DNA of 64,000 nucleotides from CAWACP01 sp963780655 (GTDB lineage Bacteria > Acidobacteriota > Terriglobia > Bryobacterales > Bryobacteraceae), in the NCBI GenBank assembly GCA_963780655.1, contig CAWACP010000003.1:1-64000 (forward strand), read 5' to 3'. Of the stretch, positions 19,326-27,398 are shown one piece after another. How positions within the stretch are numbered: position 1 is the stretch's first letter; each line of letters opens with the position of its first letter. The notes beneath the pieces are model-generated. The model did no database searches. It saw nothing but the letters and a program-made list of their open reading frames with translations, and was not told the origin of the DNA. A program made the translations under genes and the position numbers.

Positions 19326-20791
19326 CAGGCGTGCACCACGGCAACGCCACCCGCTCGAGCCGGGACCATGCGCCGGAACAATGCGCTGCCGAGCGCCAGC
19401 GCCAGCAGGACGAGAGCGGCCCACGGGAACCAGTCGCCGAGGCGGTCGTAGAGGGTGTCTTCGTGCGCCACCGGCACATCGGCGCGGGCGATGACGAAAC
19501 CGGCGGGCGAACCCGTGAGATCAGCCAGAATGCGGCCCCGGTTGTCCGAGACGGTCAGGCGTCCGAAACGCGCCGTGCGAGCGATGCTGAAGCCGCTCTC
19601 CACGCCCCGCAGGATGGCCATGCGGCCGTGCAGCCAGCCGTCCACCGTGAAGTCCCACGCGGGCACAAGCAGCAGCCCCACGCCGCGATTGCCGTACTCA
19701 CGGCTGAGCGCGGGGAAATCCAGATCCTTACAGATCTGCACGCCTTCGACGCCCGCGGGGCCAGGCAGGATGGTGGCGTGCGTGCCCACGACGATGCCGT
19801 CCTCAATGCCCGGGATCAGGTGGTGCTTTTCGTAGGTGGCGGCAAGCGCGCCGCCCGGCAGGAACACCAGCGCTTCATTCAACAGAGGAGGCGCCTGGCC
19901 CTCGCGAAGACCGGCCACCAGCGTAGCGCCGCTCCGGACCGCCGCCGCGCTAAGAATTTGCCGGGCCTCGGTTGCCGCCGATCGCGGCACGGGACCAATG
20001 TCTTCGGGCAGGACGATGATCTGGGCGCCGCGGACCGAGCCGGCTGCGGCGGCATACCGATTCAGCAGAGCGATGGCCTGCTGTTCGTCTTTCGCCCAGC
20101 GGTCCCCGCGGGCATCGGAGCTGACGAGCGCCACCTTCACGGTCCCGGTGGCATGAATATCGGAGTTCAGTCGCCACTGGCCGAAGCCGAGGACAGCAGC
20201 CAGGATGAGCGCCGCGGCGACGCCGGTTGCTGTTTTCGCAGCGCGGCTTCCCGCGGGGGCGCTGAGCGCCGCCACAGCGGAAGGCGCGAGCAGCAAGATG
20301 AATACAACTCCCCACAACCCGGTGAGAGAAGCGATTTGAATTACCGGCAGGAAGTCCATCTGCGAATAGGCGATGCTGCCGAATGTCGAGTGCGGCGAGA
20401 GCGACGCATTCAGGAATTCGCATGCCACCCACGCGCAGGGCAGCGCAAGGGCAGCCTGCCACACTGCCCCGCGCCGCGCGCAAAAGCGCCAGAGCAGGAC
20501 ACACGCGCAGAACGCAATGGCGGGAAGAACGAGCAATCCGGCCACCACGGGCAACGGAAGGCCGATCACGCCGTGAGTGTAGCCGAACTCGTTTATGCCG
20601 CCCAGAAGCCACGCGGCGAATGCCGCCGCGGCAGCAGCTCCCGCGCCCGAGCGGGCGGCGTAGAACAATACCGGGATCGGCGCCAGCCACGTGAGCCACC
20701 ACACCGGGTGCAGACCCGTTCCCGCATAGAGAAGACCGCCGGAGGCGAGCGCAGCCAGGGCGCCTTTGAAAAAACTGTTGATAGAACGCAC
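19325..20791 (-). CDS. lnt: Apolipoprotein N-acyltransferase-like protein
   Basis: A 488-residue protein with about six N-terminal membrane helices, a nitrilase-type domain (about 218-450) and a C-terminal helix. The catalytic triad candidates are Glu in IIVLPEDIG, Lys in YEKHHLIPGIE and Cys in VQICKDLDFP. Lnt adds the third acyl chain to lipoproteins at the inner membrane. It starts with GTG and is coupled to the downstream dehydratase. The active-site Cys context is CKD rather than the common CYE or CFE, so it may be a divergent Lnt or a related membrane CN-hydrolase. Confidence 0.78.
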   Translation of the reverse strand: MRSINSFFKGALAALASGGLLYAGTGLHPVWWLTWLAPIPVLFYAARSGAGAAAAAAFAAWLLGGINEFGYTHGVIGLPLPVVAGLLVLPAIAFCACVLLWRFCARRGAVWQAALALPCAWVACEFLNASLSPHSTFGSIAYSQMDFLPVIQIASLTGLWGVVFILLLAPSAVAALSAPAGSRAAKTATGVAAALILAAVLGFGQWRLNSDIHATGTVKVALVSSDARGDRWAKDEQQAIALLNRYAAAAGSVRGAQIIVLPEDIGPVPRSAATEARQILSAAAVRSGATLVAGLREGQAPPLLNEALVFLPGGALAATYEKHHLIPGIEDGIVVGTHATILPGPAGVEGVQICKDLDFPALSREYGNRGVGLLLVPAWDFTVDGWLHGRMAILRGVESGFSIARTARFGRLTVSDNRGRILADLTGSPAGFVIARADVPVAHEDTLYDRLGDWFPWAALVLLALALGSALFRRMVPARAGGVAVVHA

Positions 20792-20807
20792 GTTGTTCCG
20801 ACCGGGT

Positions 20808-21776
20808 TTAGTAACCTGCCATTTTATCGACTCTGTTGGCCAGCGGCTCGTTATTCACGAAGCGGACGTAGTTCTCCATGAAGAAACGCGTGGCGCGCTC
20901 CAGCCAGTCGGGCGTGCGATCGGCCGAATGCTGCGAGATCAGAATGTTCGGCAGGGAATAAAACGGGTGCTCGCTCGGTAGCGGTTCCTGCTGGACGACG
21001 TCGAGCGCGGCGCCGCGAATCCAGTTCTCCCGGAGCGCCTGCGCAAGAGCGGCTTCATCGATGGCGTTGCCGCGGCCAAGGTTGATGAGCACGGCCGTGT
21101 CCTTCATGGCACGCAGCTCCTGGGCGCCGATCATGTGCTTCGTCTCGCGCGTCGCGGGCGTGCACAGGACTACATAATCCGATGCGTGCAGCAGATCGTG
21201 CAGCTCGGCGGGACCGTAGACGCGCTCGGCGATGCCGTCACTGTCGGCAAGGTGCGGGCGACGGCGCAGCGCGATCACGCGCATGCCGAGCGCAACCGCC
21301 AGGCGTCCGCATTCGCGGCCGATGGCGCCGTAGCCGATGATGCCCACGGTTCGCCCCTTCACCATCTCCACGGTCATGTTTTCCCACCGGCGGCCCTGCT
21401 GATCGCGAATCATGCGCGGCACGTCCTTGGCGAAATAGAGGACAGCCAGCATCGCGTATTCCGCGAGCGATTCCGCGAAAACGCCGCGTGCGTTGGTGAG
21501 CGGCACGGGACTGGACCTGAAATCGGGCGTGAGAATCGAATCCACGCCGGCGGAGAGCGAATGCACCCAGCGCACTCGTTTCGCAAGCGGCCATGCGGTC
21601 AGGAAGGGTTTCGGCCCGAAACCGCCGTGGACGAGGATATCGGCCCCGGGCGCTTCACGCGCGATGGCTTCAGGGTCGGTCGCGAAATGGAAATCGGTGG
21701 GCGGCGGCAGTTCATGGAGCAGGCGGAACCGCGGCTCGGCCGGGTCGGCGAGGAACAACACGCGCGGAACGGGCAT
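20808..21776 (-). CDS. D-2-hydroxyacid dehydrogenase
   Basis: A 322-residue NAD-dependent dehydrogenase. The nucleotide-binding motif is GRTVGIIGYGAIGRECGRLA. Catalytic Arg lies in LINLGRGNAIDE, Glu in ALDVVQQEPLP and His in ISQHSADRTP. It reduces a 2-oxoacid or oxidises a D-2-hydroxyacid, and the substrate is not readable. It lies just upstream of lnt on the same strand with a 16-base gap, so cotranscription is likely although the functions appear unrelated. Confidence 0.87.
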   Translation of the reverse strand: MPVPRVLFLADPAEPRFRLLHELPPPTDFHFATDPEAIAREAPGADILVHGGFGPKPFLTAWPLAKRVRWVHSLSAGVDSILTPDFRSSPVPLTNARGVFAESLAEYAMLAVLYFAKDVPRMIRDQQGRRWENMTVEMVKGRTVGIIGYGAIGRECGRLAVALGMRVIALRRRPHLADSDGIAERVYGPAELHDLLHASDYVVLCTPATRETKHMIGAQELRAMKDTAVLINLGRGNAIDEAALAQALRENWIRGAALDVVQQEPLPSEHPFYSLPNILISQHSADRTPDWLERATRFFMENYVRFVNNEPLANRVDKMAGY

Positions 21777-21796
21777 TCTTAACAGGGTAGCCGCTC

Positions 21797-21855
21797 CAGG
21801 CTAAAGCCTGCTCTACTGTCGCATCACGATCCGTAGTAGAGCAGGCTTTCAGCCT
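21797..21855. repeat. Bipartite GCAGGC hairpin repeat, copy 3 (split by the MITE-like element)
   Basis: The first half is CAGGCTAAAGCCTGCTCTAC. The second half, GTAGAGCAGGCTTTCAGCCT, is cut off at exactly the point where the 227-bp inverted-repeat element starts. Confidence 0.82.
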
Positions 21856-22082
21856 AATGCCATATAGTTTTCGACGGCGAGCTGAGTCGAAGTCCCTTTT
21901 GTGGGGCAGGCCCCCCGGCCTGCGCGGGGCCCCCCGGCCCCGCTGGCCGCGCGGAGAGTAGAGTTGTCGCGTATGGGAGCAGGCCGGCGGGGCGCCGGCC
22001 GCGGGCGGGGGCGCCGGCCGCGGGCGAGGGCGCCCGCCCCACATCGGCCAGGTGTTCGAAAGCGGGAAAACTATATGGCATT
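21856..22082. mobile_element. MITE-like element, copy A (227 bp)
   Basis: The element begins AATGCCATATAGTTTTC and ends with its exact inverse, a 17-bp perfect terminal inverted repeat. The interior is very GC-rich, with nested GTGGGGC...GCCCCAC palindromes. It is the near-identical reverse complement of 57945-58153, apart from an 18-bp extra GGGCGCCGGCCGCG-type unit here. It encodes no transposase. An open frame on the minus strand (starting MPYSF) spans it in both copies but reads through the palindromes and is probably not a gene. It sits in a GCAGGC hairpin on the left and abuts the IS91-type element on the right. Confidence 0.85.
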
Positions 22083-22219
22083 GAACTAAACCGCTTCGCG
22101 GTAGCTCATCCCCGAACTTTCCATAGTTGACGTTCCGCCGGAATTCGCAGGGGCTCCCATCTGGAGAACCATGGTGTTGGTGTTCGCAGCACCGAACCAT
22201 TCCAGAAGGGAGTTGCCCC

Positions 22220-23077
22220 ATGAATCCACTTCGTCAACGCATGATCGAAGACATGCAGGTGCGCCATCTGGCGCCCAAAACTCAATCGTCCTACCAGCAG
22301 CAGGTCGCCGCGTTCGCGCGTTATTTCGGCAAGTCACCCGAACTGCTGGGACCCGAGCAGATTCGCACCTATCAACTGTACCTGACGCAGAGAGGCCTCT
22401 CGGCCAGCAGCCTTATCGTGGCCACCTCGGCGCTTCGCTTTCTCTACCGCGTCACTCTGCAGCGGCCCTGGAGTATCGACCGGATTCCGTTGCCCAAAGT
22501 CCCACAAAAACTGCCGGTGATCCTCAGTCGCGAGGAAGTCGCACGTTTACTCGCAGCCCTCACCGACGCCGGCCAGCACGCGGTTCTGAGCACCGCTTAC
22601 GCCACCGGACTTCGTCTTTCCGAACTCACTCACCTGCGCGTCAGCGATATCGACAGCCAGCGCATGACCGTTCGCGTCGAGCACGGCAAAGGACCAAAGG
22701 ACCGCTATGTCATGCTGTCCGAGCGGCTGCTCCCGGAGTTGCGCGCCTGGTGGAAGCAGACGCGCTCGCGGCGCTGGCTGTTCCCGGGAGCCCGCCCCGA
22801 CGAGCCCATCTCGCAGGGAGCCATCCAGAAGGCCTGCCGGCAGGCACGGCAGCGCGCGGGCATCGACAAGCACGTCACTCCGCATAGTCTGCGCCACGCC
22901 TTCGCCACTCATCTGCTGGAAGCGGGAACCGATCTCCGCATTATCCAGTTGCTGCTCGGCCAGCGCAGCCTGAACACCACCGCCCGCTACCTGAAGATGG
23001 CCGCCACTACGGTCTGCGCGGCCGTCAGCCCGCTCGATCTGCTGCCCGGATCCGAACCTGCGCAACCGTCGCGCTGA
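22220..23077 (+). CDS. Tyrosine recombinase (integrase) of the IS91-type element
   Basis: A 285-residue XerC-like recombinase with an N-terminal SAM-like domain (HLAPKTQSSYQQQVAAFARY). The catalytic set is Arg132 (ATGLRLSEL), Lys in EHGKGPKDR, His222 and Arg225 (HSLRHAFATH), and Tyr257 (TTARYLKM). The residue usually His in LLGH is Gln248 (LLGQRSLNTT), a change at a conserved but replaceable catalytic position. I use the ATG at 22220 because GAAGGGAG precedes it. It lies 7 bases before the transposase, and such recombinases accompany many IS91-family elements. Confidence 0.88.
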   Translation: MNPLRQRMIEDMQVRHLAPKTQSSYQQQVAAFARYFGKSPELLGPEQIRTYQLYLTQRGLSASSLIVATSALRFLYRVTLQRPWSIDRIPLPKVPQKLPVILSREEVARLLAALTDAGQHAVLSTAYATGLRLSELTHLRVSDIDSQRMTVRVEHGKGPKDRYVMLSERLLPELRAWWKQTRSRRWLFPGARPDEPISQGAIQKACRQARQRAGIDKHVTPHSLRHAFATHLLEAGTDLRIIQLLLGQRSLNTTARYLKMAATTVCAAVSPLDLLPGSEPAQPSR

Positions 23078-23084
23078 AGTATCC

Positions 23085-24272
23085 GTGCCCCGCCCCCCGC
23101 TGGAAGTGGCGGACATTTTCCGCCGCTACGGAGAAACCTATCGTCAGAGCGCCTCGTTGTCGACCGCGCAACGGCGCGTCATGACCGCCATCGAAGTGTG
23201 CCGTACCGCGGCGCTGGGCGGACATCGCGAGCAGTGCGACCAATGCGGCCACCAGCGTGTATCCTACAACTCCTGCCGCAACCGCCACTGCCCCAAATGC
23301 CAGTCGCTGGAACGCGCCGAGTGGATCGAAAAACGGCAGGCCGAACTCCTCGACTGCCCCTGCTTCCATGTCGTGTTCACCGTGCCCGAACCGCTCGCCG
23401 AAATCGCCTTCCAGAACAAGGAAGCGGTGTACGGCATTCTCTTTCGCGCCGCCGCCGAAACCCTGCGCACCATCGCCGCCGATCCCCAACACCGCGGAGC
23501 CGAGATCGGCTTCTTCTGCGTGTTACACACCTGGGGTCAGAATCTGCTCCATCACCCTCATCTGCACTGCCTCGTGCCGGGCGGCGGACTCTCCCCCGAT
23601 GGCCAGCGCTGGATCTCCTGCCGCCCCCGCTTCTTCCTTCCCGTCCGCGTGCTCAGCCGCCTGTTTCGCCGCCGCTTTCTCGAGGCCCTCGAAAAAGCTT
23701 TCGCCGCCGGCACGCTGAGTTTCTTCTCCGGTCTCCAAGCGCTCCGCAACCGCACCGACTTCCTGCGCTGTCTGGCCCGCACACGCCAGACCGAATGGGT
23801 GGTCTATGCCAAACCGCCCTTTGCCGGACCGCAGCAAGTGCTCGATTATGTGGGACGCTACACCCATCGCGTGGCCATCGCCAACCACTGCCTGCGCGAC
23901 ATGGAAAACGGCCGGGTAAGCTTTCTCTGGAAAGACTACCGCGACGGTCAGCAGAAAAACCTCTCGCTCGCCGCCGCCGAGTTCATCCGCCGCTTTCTGC
24001 TCCACGTCCTGCCGAATCGTTTCCAGCGCATCCGCTACTACGGTTTCCTCGGCAACCGCCACCGCGAAGAAAAACTCGCTTTGTGCCGTCGTCTGCTGAA
24101 CATGCCCCCGGCGCCCAGGCCGGCGCAGGTTCCTCCCGATTACCGGGACCGCTGCGAGCAACTCACCGGCGTTTCCCTGCGCCAGTGCCCCATCTGCCGC
24201 TCCGGCGCCATGCGGGTGATCGAGATCCTCTCCGCTATGGGAAAACAACCCGCAGTTGCGGACACCTCATGA
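23085..24272 (+). CDS. IS91-family HUH transposase
   Basis: A 395-residue transposase. The N-terminal zinc-binding region is CDQC (51-54), C64, and CPKC (69-72) in NSCRNRHCPKCQ. The HUH motif is HPHLHCLVPGGG (His159, His161). The catalytic Tyr259 is in DYVGRYTHRVAIAN. These enzymes move single-stranded DNA by rolling-circle-like transposition. It starts with GTG at 23085, seven bases after the recombinase stop. It appears complete. A C-terminal CPIC pair (Cys388-391 region) may bind metal. Confidence 0.92.
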   Translation: MPRPPLEVADIFRRYGETYRQSASLSTAQRRVMTAIEVCRTAALGGHREQCDQCGHQRVSYNSCRNRHCPKCQSLERAEWIEKRQAELLDCPCFHVVFTVPEPLAEIAFQNKEAVYGILFRAAAETLRTIAADPQHRGAEIGFFCVLHTWGQNLLHHPHLHCLVPGGGLSPDGQRWISCRPRFFLPVRVLSRLFRRRFLEALEKAFAAGTLSFFSGLQALRNRTDFLRCLARTRQTEWVVYAKPPFAGPQQVLDYVGRYTHRVAIANHCLRDMENGRVSFLWKDYRDGQQKNLSLAAAEFIRRFLLHVLPNRFQRIRYYGFLGNRHREEKLALCRRLLNMPPAPRPAQVPPDYRDRCEQLTGVSLRQCPICRSGAMRVIEILSAMGKQPAVADTS

Positions 24273-24528
24273 AACCAGTGCTCATCGGCGCAAACTCGGC
24301 CCGTTCATCCCGCCCGGGCCCGCGCCGCAGTGTCTCTGCCGCGCCTGCCTTCACCAATCCCGCGAACATTCTCCGACCCAGCGGCAGTTTTGGGACCCAT
24401 CGACCGCCCGCTCGTCCCCGACCCGAATGCCCGATCACCGCGACTGTCCTGCTTCCACACTCACGCAAGAGGCGCCCCGCGCATTCCAACCCCATAGCTC
24501 CCGGCACTGCCCGGCGGTTCAGTTCAAT

Positions 24529-24612
24529 CGGTTTTTAGCTCACCGTTGCGGCGCTCAACTTCTTCGCCCACCCCCAGCTCTTTCCCGCCGCAACGCTAAG
24601 CTAAAAACCCTC
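24529..24612. repeat. Long imperfect inverted repeat, possible IS terminus
   Basis: GGTTTTTAGCTCACCGTTGC near 24531 is matched in inverse by GCAACGCTAAGCTAAAAACC near 24591, giving a stem of roughly 24 pairs with a loop of about 35 bases. It lies about 260 bases after the IS91 transposase. The stretch 24273-24528 has no recognisable gene. Confidence 0.6.
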
Positions 24613-24618
24613 TGCATT

Positions 24619-24673
24619 GGGCTGAAAGCCTGCTCTACTGTGACCGGATTGTAGAGCAGGCTTTTAGCCTGCA
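24619..24673. repeat. Bipartite GCAGGC hairpin repeat, copy 4
   Basis: GGGCTGAAAGCCTGCTCTAC and GTAGAGCAGGCTTTTAGCCT face each other across an 11-base spacer. The unit lies between the IS91-type element and the TIGR03437 gene. Confidence 0.82.
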
Positions 24674-24784
24674 CAGAGCAAGCGGGATTTCCGCTGCCCC
24701 AGGATGTATGATGGCAGTGAAAAATCACTGTCGCCGTACAAAACAGGTCTGGCCGGTTGTGGCAGGCCGAGTCAGGGGATTTAT

Positions 24785-26431
24785 ATGTCCAGACGTTTCG
24801 TGGGCTTTCTCGTTATATTCACGTTAATTTCCATCGCCGCGGCATTCGGGCAACCGGTGATCAGAACAAATTTTCCGCCCGTTCTGAATGCCGCCAGCTA
24901 CAGGCTTCCTGGCCTGAGCGGAGCGGGCATCGCCCAGGGCTCGATCTTCGCTCTTTTTGGCTCCGGACTCGGTCCGGCGAATGGGGTAAAGCCCCAACAG
25001 TTTCCTCTCCTGACCACGCTCGGCGGGTCAACAGTAGCAATTACCGTCAACGGAACGACAACCGACGCTTACCTGGTTTACGTTTCCGATGGCCAGATTA
25101 ACGCCATCATGCCGTCGAACACACCGGTTGGAAGCGGGACCATCGCGGTCACGTATAACAACAAGACCAGCGCAACCGCGCCCATCGAGGTGGTGGCAAG
25201 CGCTTTCGGCATCTTCACGGCGCTGTCGACTGGTTCGGGGCAGGCGGACGCAACCGCCCTGAGCAGTAATCAGAACACAATTATCCACACATTCCATCCC
25301 GGCGATACCGCGACGCTGTGGGGAACGGGGCTTGGCGCTGCGCCGGATTTCGATGCCCAGCCACCGAAGGCGAAAACACCGGTCGGGTCAGTCACCGTAT
25401 ACGTGGGCGCATCCCCGGTACCGGCAGACCAGGTCAAGTATCACGGCAGATCAGGCTGCTGCTCCGGCCTCGATCAGATCAATTTCCAGATCCCCGCCAG
25501 CATCCAGGGCTGTTATGTGCCGGTCGCCGTCGATGCCGGATCGGGCGTGGGCAATGTCGGTACCATCGCCGTCTCGGCAAGCGGCTCCGCCTGCAACGAT
25601 TCCATCATGGGTCAGGATCTGGTGAACAAGCTCGCCTCGGGCCAACAAGTGACATTCGGGTACATCCGACTGAACAGCCTCATCGCGCCCGCCGGACTCT
25701 ATCAGGGATGGGAGGAGGATGATGGGTACGCTTCGTTCAGCGTCTACCCGCCCCGATACGCAGTCGGCGCTGAATACGGGGTCTCCGCTGGTTATTGCAC
25801 CGCCTCGGCCATCGGCTACACCGACATTTCCGATATGAGTCTCGGCTGGTATGGCGCGGGCATGGATGCCGGCAACATCTCGATTTCGGGCCCTCATACA
25901 GCCTCTCTTAACGACAGCGGCTACGGATTCTACTACGCCAGCCTGTACAACGCGGGCGGTCCCGGCAGATTTGTCTGGGGCGGACAGCGGTATACGGCCA
26001 CCAGTTCCGGTTCAACGGCGATCGGCGCTTTCACAACGCCAATCATGACGACCAACGCGCCTTCCATGAAGATTTCCAACATCATGCCCGGCCAGACAGT
26101 GCCGCGTTCAGGCGATCTCCTGATCCAATGGACCGGCGGCGACGCCAGCAAGCAGGAGGGCAATGTCACGCTCGGCGGGTATTCGTTCGGCACGGATTCC
26201 TCGCAGTTCATGGCCTTTCAGTGCATCGCGCCGCTCTCAGCAAACCAGTTCACCGTTCCGGGGTGGATCGTCGCCATGATGCCGGTAACCACCTCGAGCG
26301 CGGGCAATGGCCCTCAGGCCTTCCTGTGGATCGGCCAGCGTAATGACCCGGTGCAGTTCACGGCGACCGGTCTCGACCTCGGCATCATGGCCGGCGGCAT
26401 GTTCAACGGTACCGGCGTCTTATTCCAATAA
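24785..26431 (+). CDS. Secreted protein with TIGR03437-type (Solibacter) domain
   Basis: A 548-residue exported protein. The signal peptide (FLVIFTLISIAAAFG) is followed by the domain characteristic of Solibacter secreted proteins: PVLNAASYRLPGLSG at the start, GSIFALFGSGLGP, then VSDGQINAIMPSNTPVGSG and WGTGLGAAP. The second half (about 300-548) is glycine- and serine-rich beta structure of unknown role. The domain family is thought to be extracellular and lacks known catalysis. I begin at ATG 24785, where a signal peptide starts; the frame opens 27 codons earlier. It is a monocistronic gene. Confidence 0.82.
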   Translation: MSRRFVGFLVIFTLISIAAAFGQPVIRTNFPPVLNAASYRLPGLSGAGIAQGSIFALFGSGLGPANGVKPQQFPLLTTLGGSTVAITVNGTTTDAYLVYVSDGQINAIMPSNTPVGSGTIAVTYNNKTSATAPIEVVASAFGIFTALSTGSGQADATALSSNQNTIIHTFHPGDTATLWGTGLGAAPDFDAQPPKAKTPVGSVTVYVGASPVPADQVKYHGRSGCCSGLDQINFQIPASIQGCYVPVAVDAGSGVGNVGTIAVSASGSACNDSIMGQDLVNKLASGQQVTFGYIRLNSLIAPAGLYQGWEEDDGYASFSVYPPRYAVGAEYGVSAGYCTASAIGYTDISDMSLGWYGAGMDAGNISISGPHTASLNDSGYGFYYASLYNAGGPGRFVWGGQRYTATSSGSTAIGAFTTPIMTTNAPSMKISNIMPGQTVPRSGDLLIQWTGGDASKQEGNVTLGGYSFGTDSSQFMAFQCIAPLSANQFTVPGWIVAMMPVTTSSAGNGPQAFLWIGQRNDPVQFTATGLDLGIMAGGMFNGTGVLFQ

Positions 26432-26447
26432 ACTCGGGCTGGGCGCC

Positions 26448-27299
26448 TCAGGACAGCACTGTGACTTCATAGGCGCCCTTCCCCCACACGGTCTGCCGGC
26501 CGACTCCGGTCCAGACGCCGGCGCGCAGCAGCCCCATGAACGGGCCGATGGCGCCTTCGTATTCCACGGGCCCAACGAATCCTCCCAGGGGATGGACCCG
26601 CCCGGTGCGCGAGCTGCGCCGCGCGATGTGCTCTCTGCGCGGTTCTGCGCTCACCAGACGGACTCCGCCGGCCTGCTCAGCGAGGGCGTTCCAGTCGAAC
26701 GAAACCTCGCCCGTCCCGTAGAGACGATCAAGCGTAGCGACGCGATCGCGTACGCGCGCGATCAATACAGCGAACTCCGGTCGCGAGACCACGCCGCCGC
26801 CGGCCTTGAGCTCAGTGGGCGTCATGAACTCGAGGCGGATGCGATGCACCTGCTCTTCGAGGCCGGTCAGCTCGATTGACAGCGGTTCGAGCGCCTCGGC
26901 CCCGATCAGCTCCGCGCGTGCCCGGCCAGGCCCGAACCCACTGTCTGCAATGTCCCGGAACACCGCAGTGAGTAACGGCAGAAAATCCACGCGAAGGTCA
27001 AAGAGGTGAAGGTCGAGGCACAGCGACGTTCGGCCCGGCAGCCTGGTTCCCTCGGTAAAGTGCGGCCGCAGGACGAACGGACGCGGCGGATCGACCAGGC
27101 CGCTCGGACCCGCGTCGAGCACCGGCTCGAACAGGCGCGCATAGGCGCACTGGTCGCGGCGCCGCAGCGCCAGACCCAGAGCCCCGCGGAAAATGTTCGC
27201 GCCTTTGCCTTGCGGGATGCGAACCTCGTCGAGCGTCCGGAAAACGAATCGAAACCGTGCGAGGCGGAATTCCATTTGGCGGCTATTCATGATAGGCAC
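26448..27299 (-). CDS. Cas6-like CRISPR RNA endoribonuclease (orphan)
   Basis: A 283-residue RAMP protein. The N-terminal ferredoxin-like half has NIFRGALGLALRR, CAYARLFEP and PRPFVLRP, typical of the Cas6 family seen with type III systems. The C-terminal half has FVGPVEYEG, PFMGLLRAGVWTGVG and RQTVWGKGAYEV, the glycine-rich Cas6 signature. Cas6 cuts pre-crRNA in CRISPR repeats. No CRISPR array or other cas gene is in the window, and the cysteine-rich insert often found before CPYARLFEP is shortened. The start is GTG 27299 or ATG 27290. It could be a domesticated RNase. Confidence 0.78.
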   Translation of the reverse strand: MPIMNSRQMEFRLARFRFVFRTLDEVRIPQGKGANIFRGALGLALRRRDQCAYARLFEPVLDAGPSGLVDPPRPFVLRPHFTEGTRLPGRTSLCLDLHLFDLRVDFLPLLTAVFRDIADSGFGPGRARAELIGAEALEPLSIELTGLEEQVHRIRLEFMTPTELKAGGGVVSRPEFAVLIARVRDRVATLDRLYGTGEVSFDWNALAEQAGGVRLVSAEPRREHIARRSSRTGRVHPLGGFVGPVEYEGAIGPFMGLLRAGVWTGVGRQTVWGKGAYEVTVLS

Positions 27300-27305
27300 C
27301 GGTCA

Positions 27306-27385
27306 ACCGCTCGCTCGTAACTGAGCCGCGACGGTTACGGAGCCGGTAGTCAACCGCTCCCTCACGGTCACGGCTCAGTAACGCG
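27306..27385. repeat. ACCGCTCCCT.ACGGTC.CGGCTCAGTAAC repeat pair
   Basis: Two related units in inverse orientation: CGTAACTGAGCCGCGACGGT, then CCGCTCCCTCACGGTCACGG. They share sequence with the long hairpin at 29938-29991 and with the 3' end of the HlyD gene at 61641-61672. This pair lies between the Cas6-like gene and the downstream end of the ADOP permease. Confidence 0.6.
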
Positions 27386-27398
27386 ATCGGGCCTCGGC

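Larger units (their letters stand above)
22083..24618 (+). mobile_element. IS91-type insertion element with accessory tyrosine recombinase
   Basis: The segment carries a tyrosine recombinase and an IS91-like HUH transposase in tandem on the plus strand, and nothing else. Its left end abuts the 17-bp terminal repeat of the MITE-like element at a GAAC tetranucleotide (22083-22087 TGAAC), the tetranucleotide IS91 elements favour. An imperfect 24-bp inverted repeat at 24529-24612 may be part of the right terminus. The exact ends are inferred, since IS91 elements make no target duplication. Confidence 0.6.

Noticed and set aside
24273..24528. Extension of the IS91 reading region as another gene
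   Set aside because: The frame that runs on to about 24538 belongs to a shadow frame of the transposase and shows no domain.
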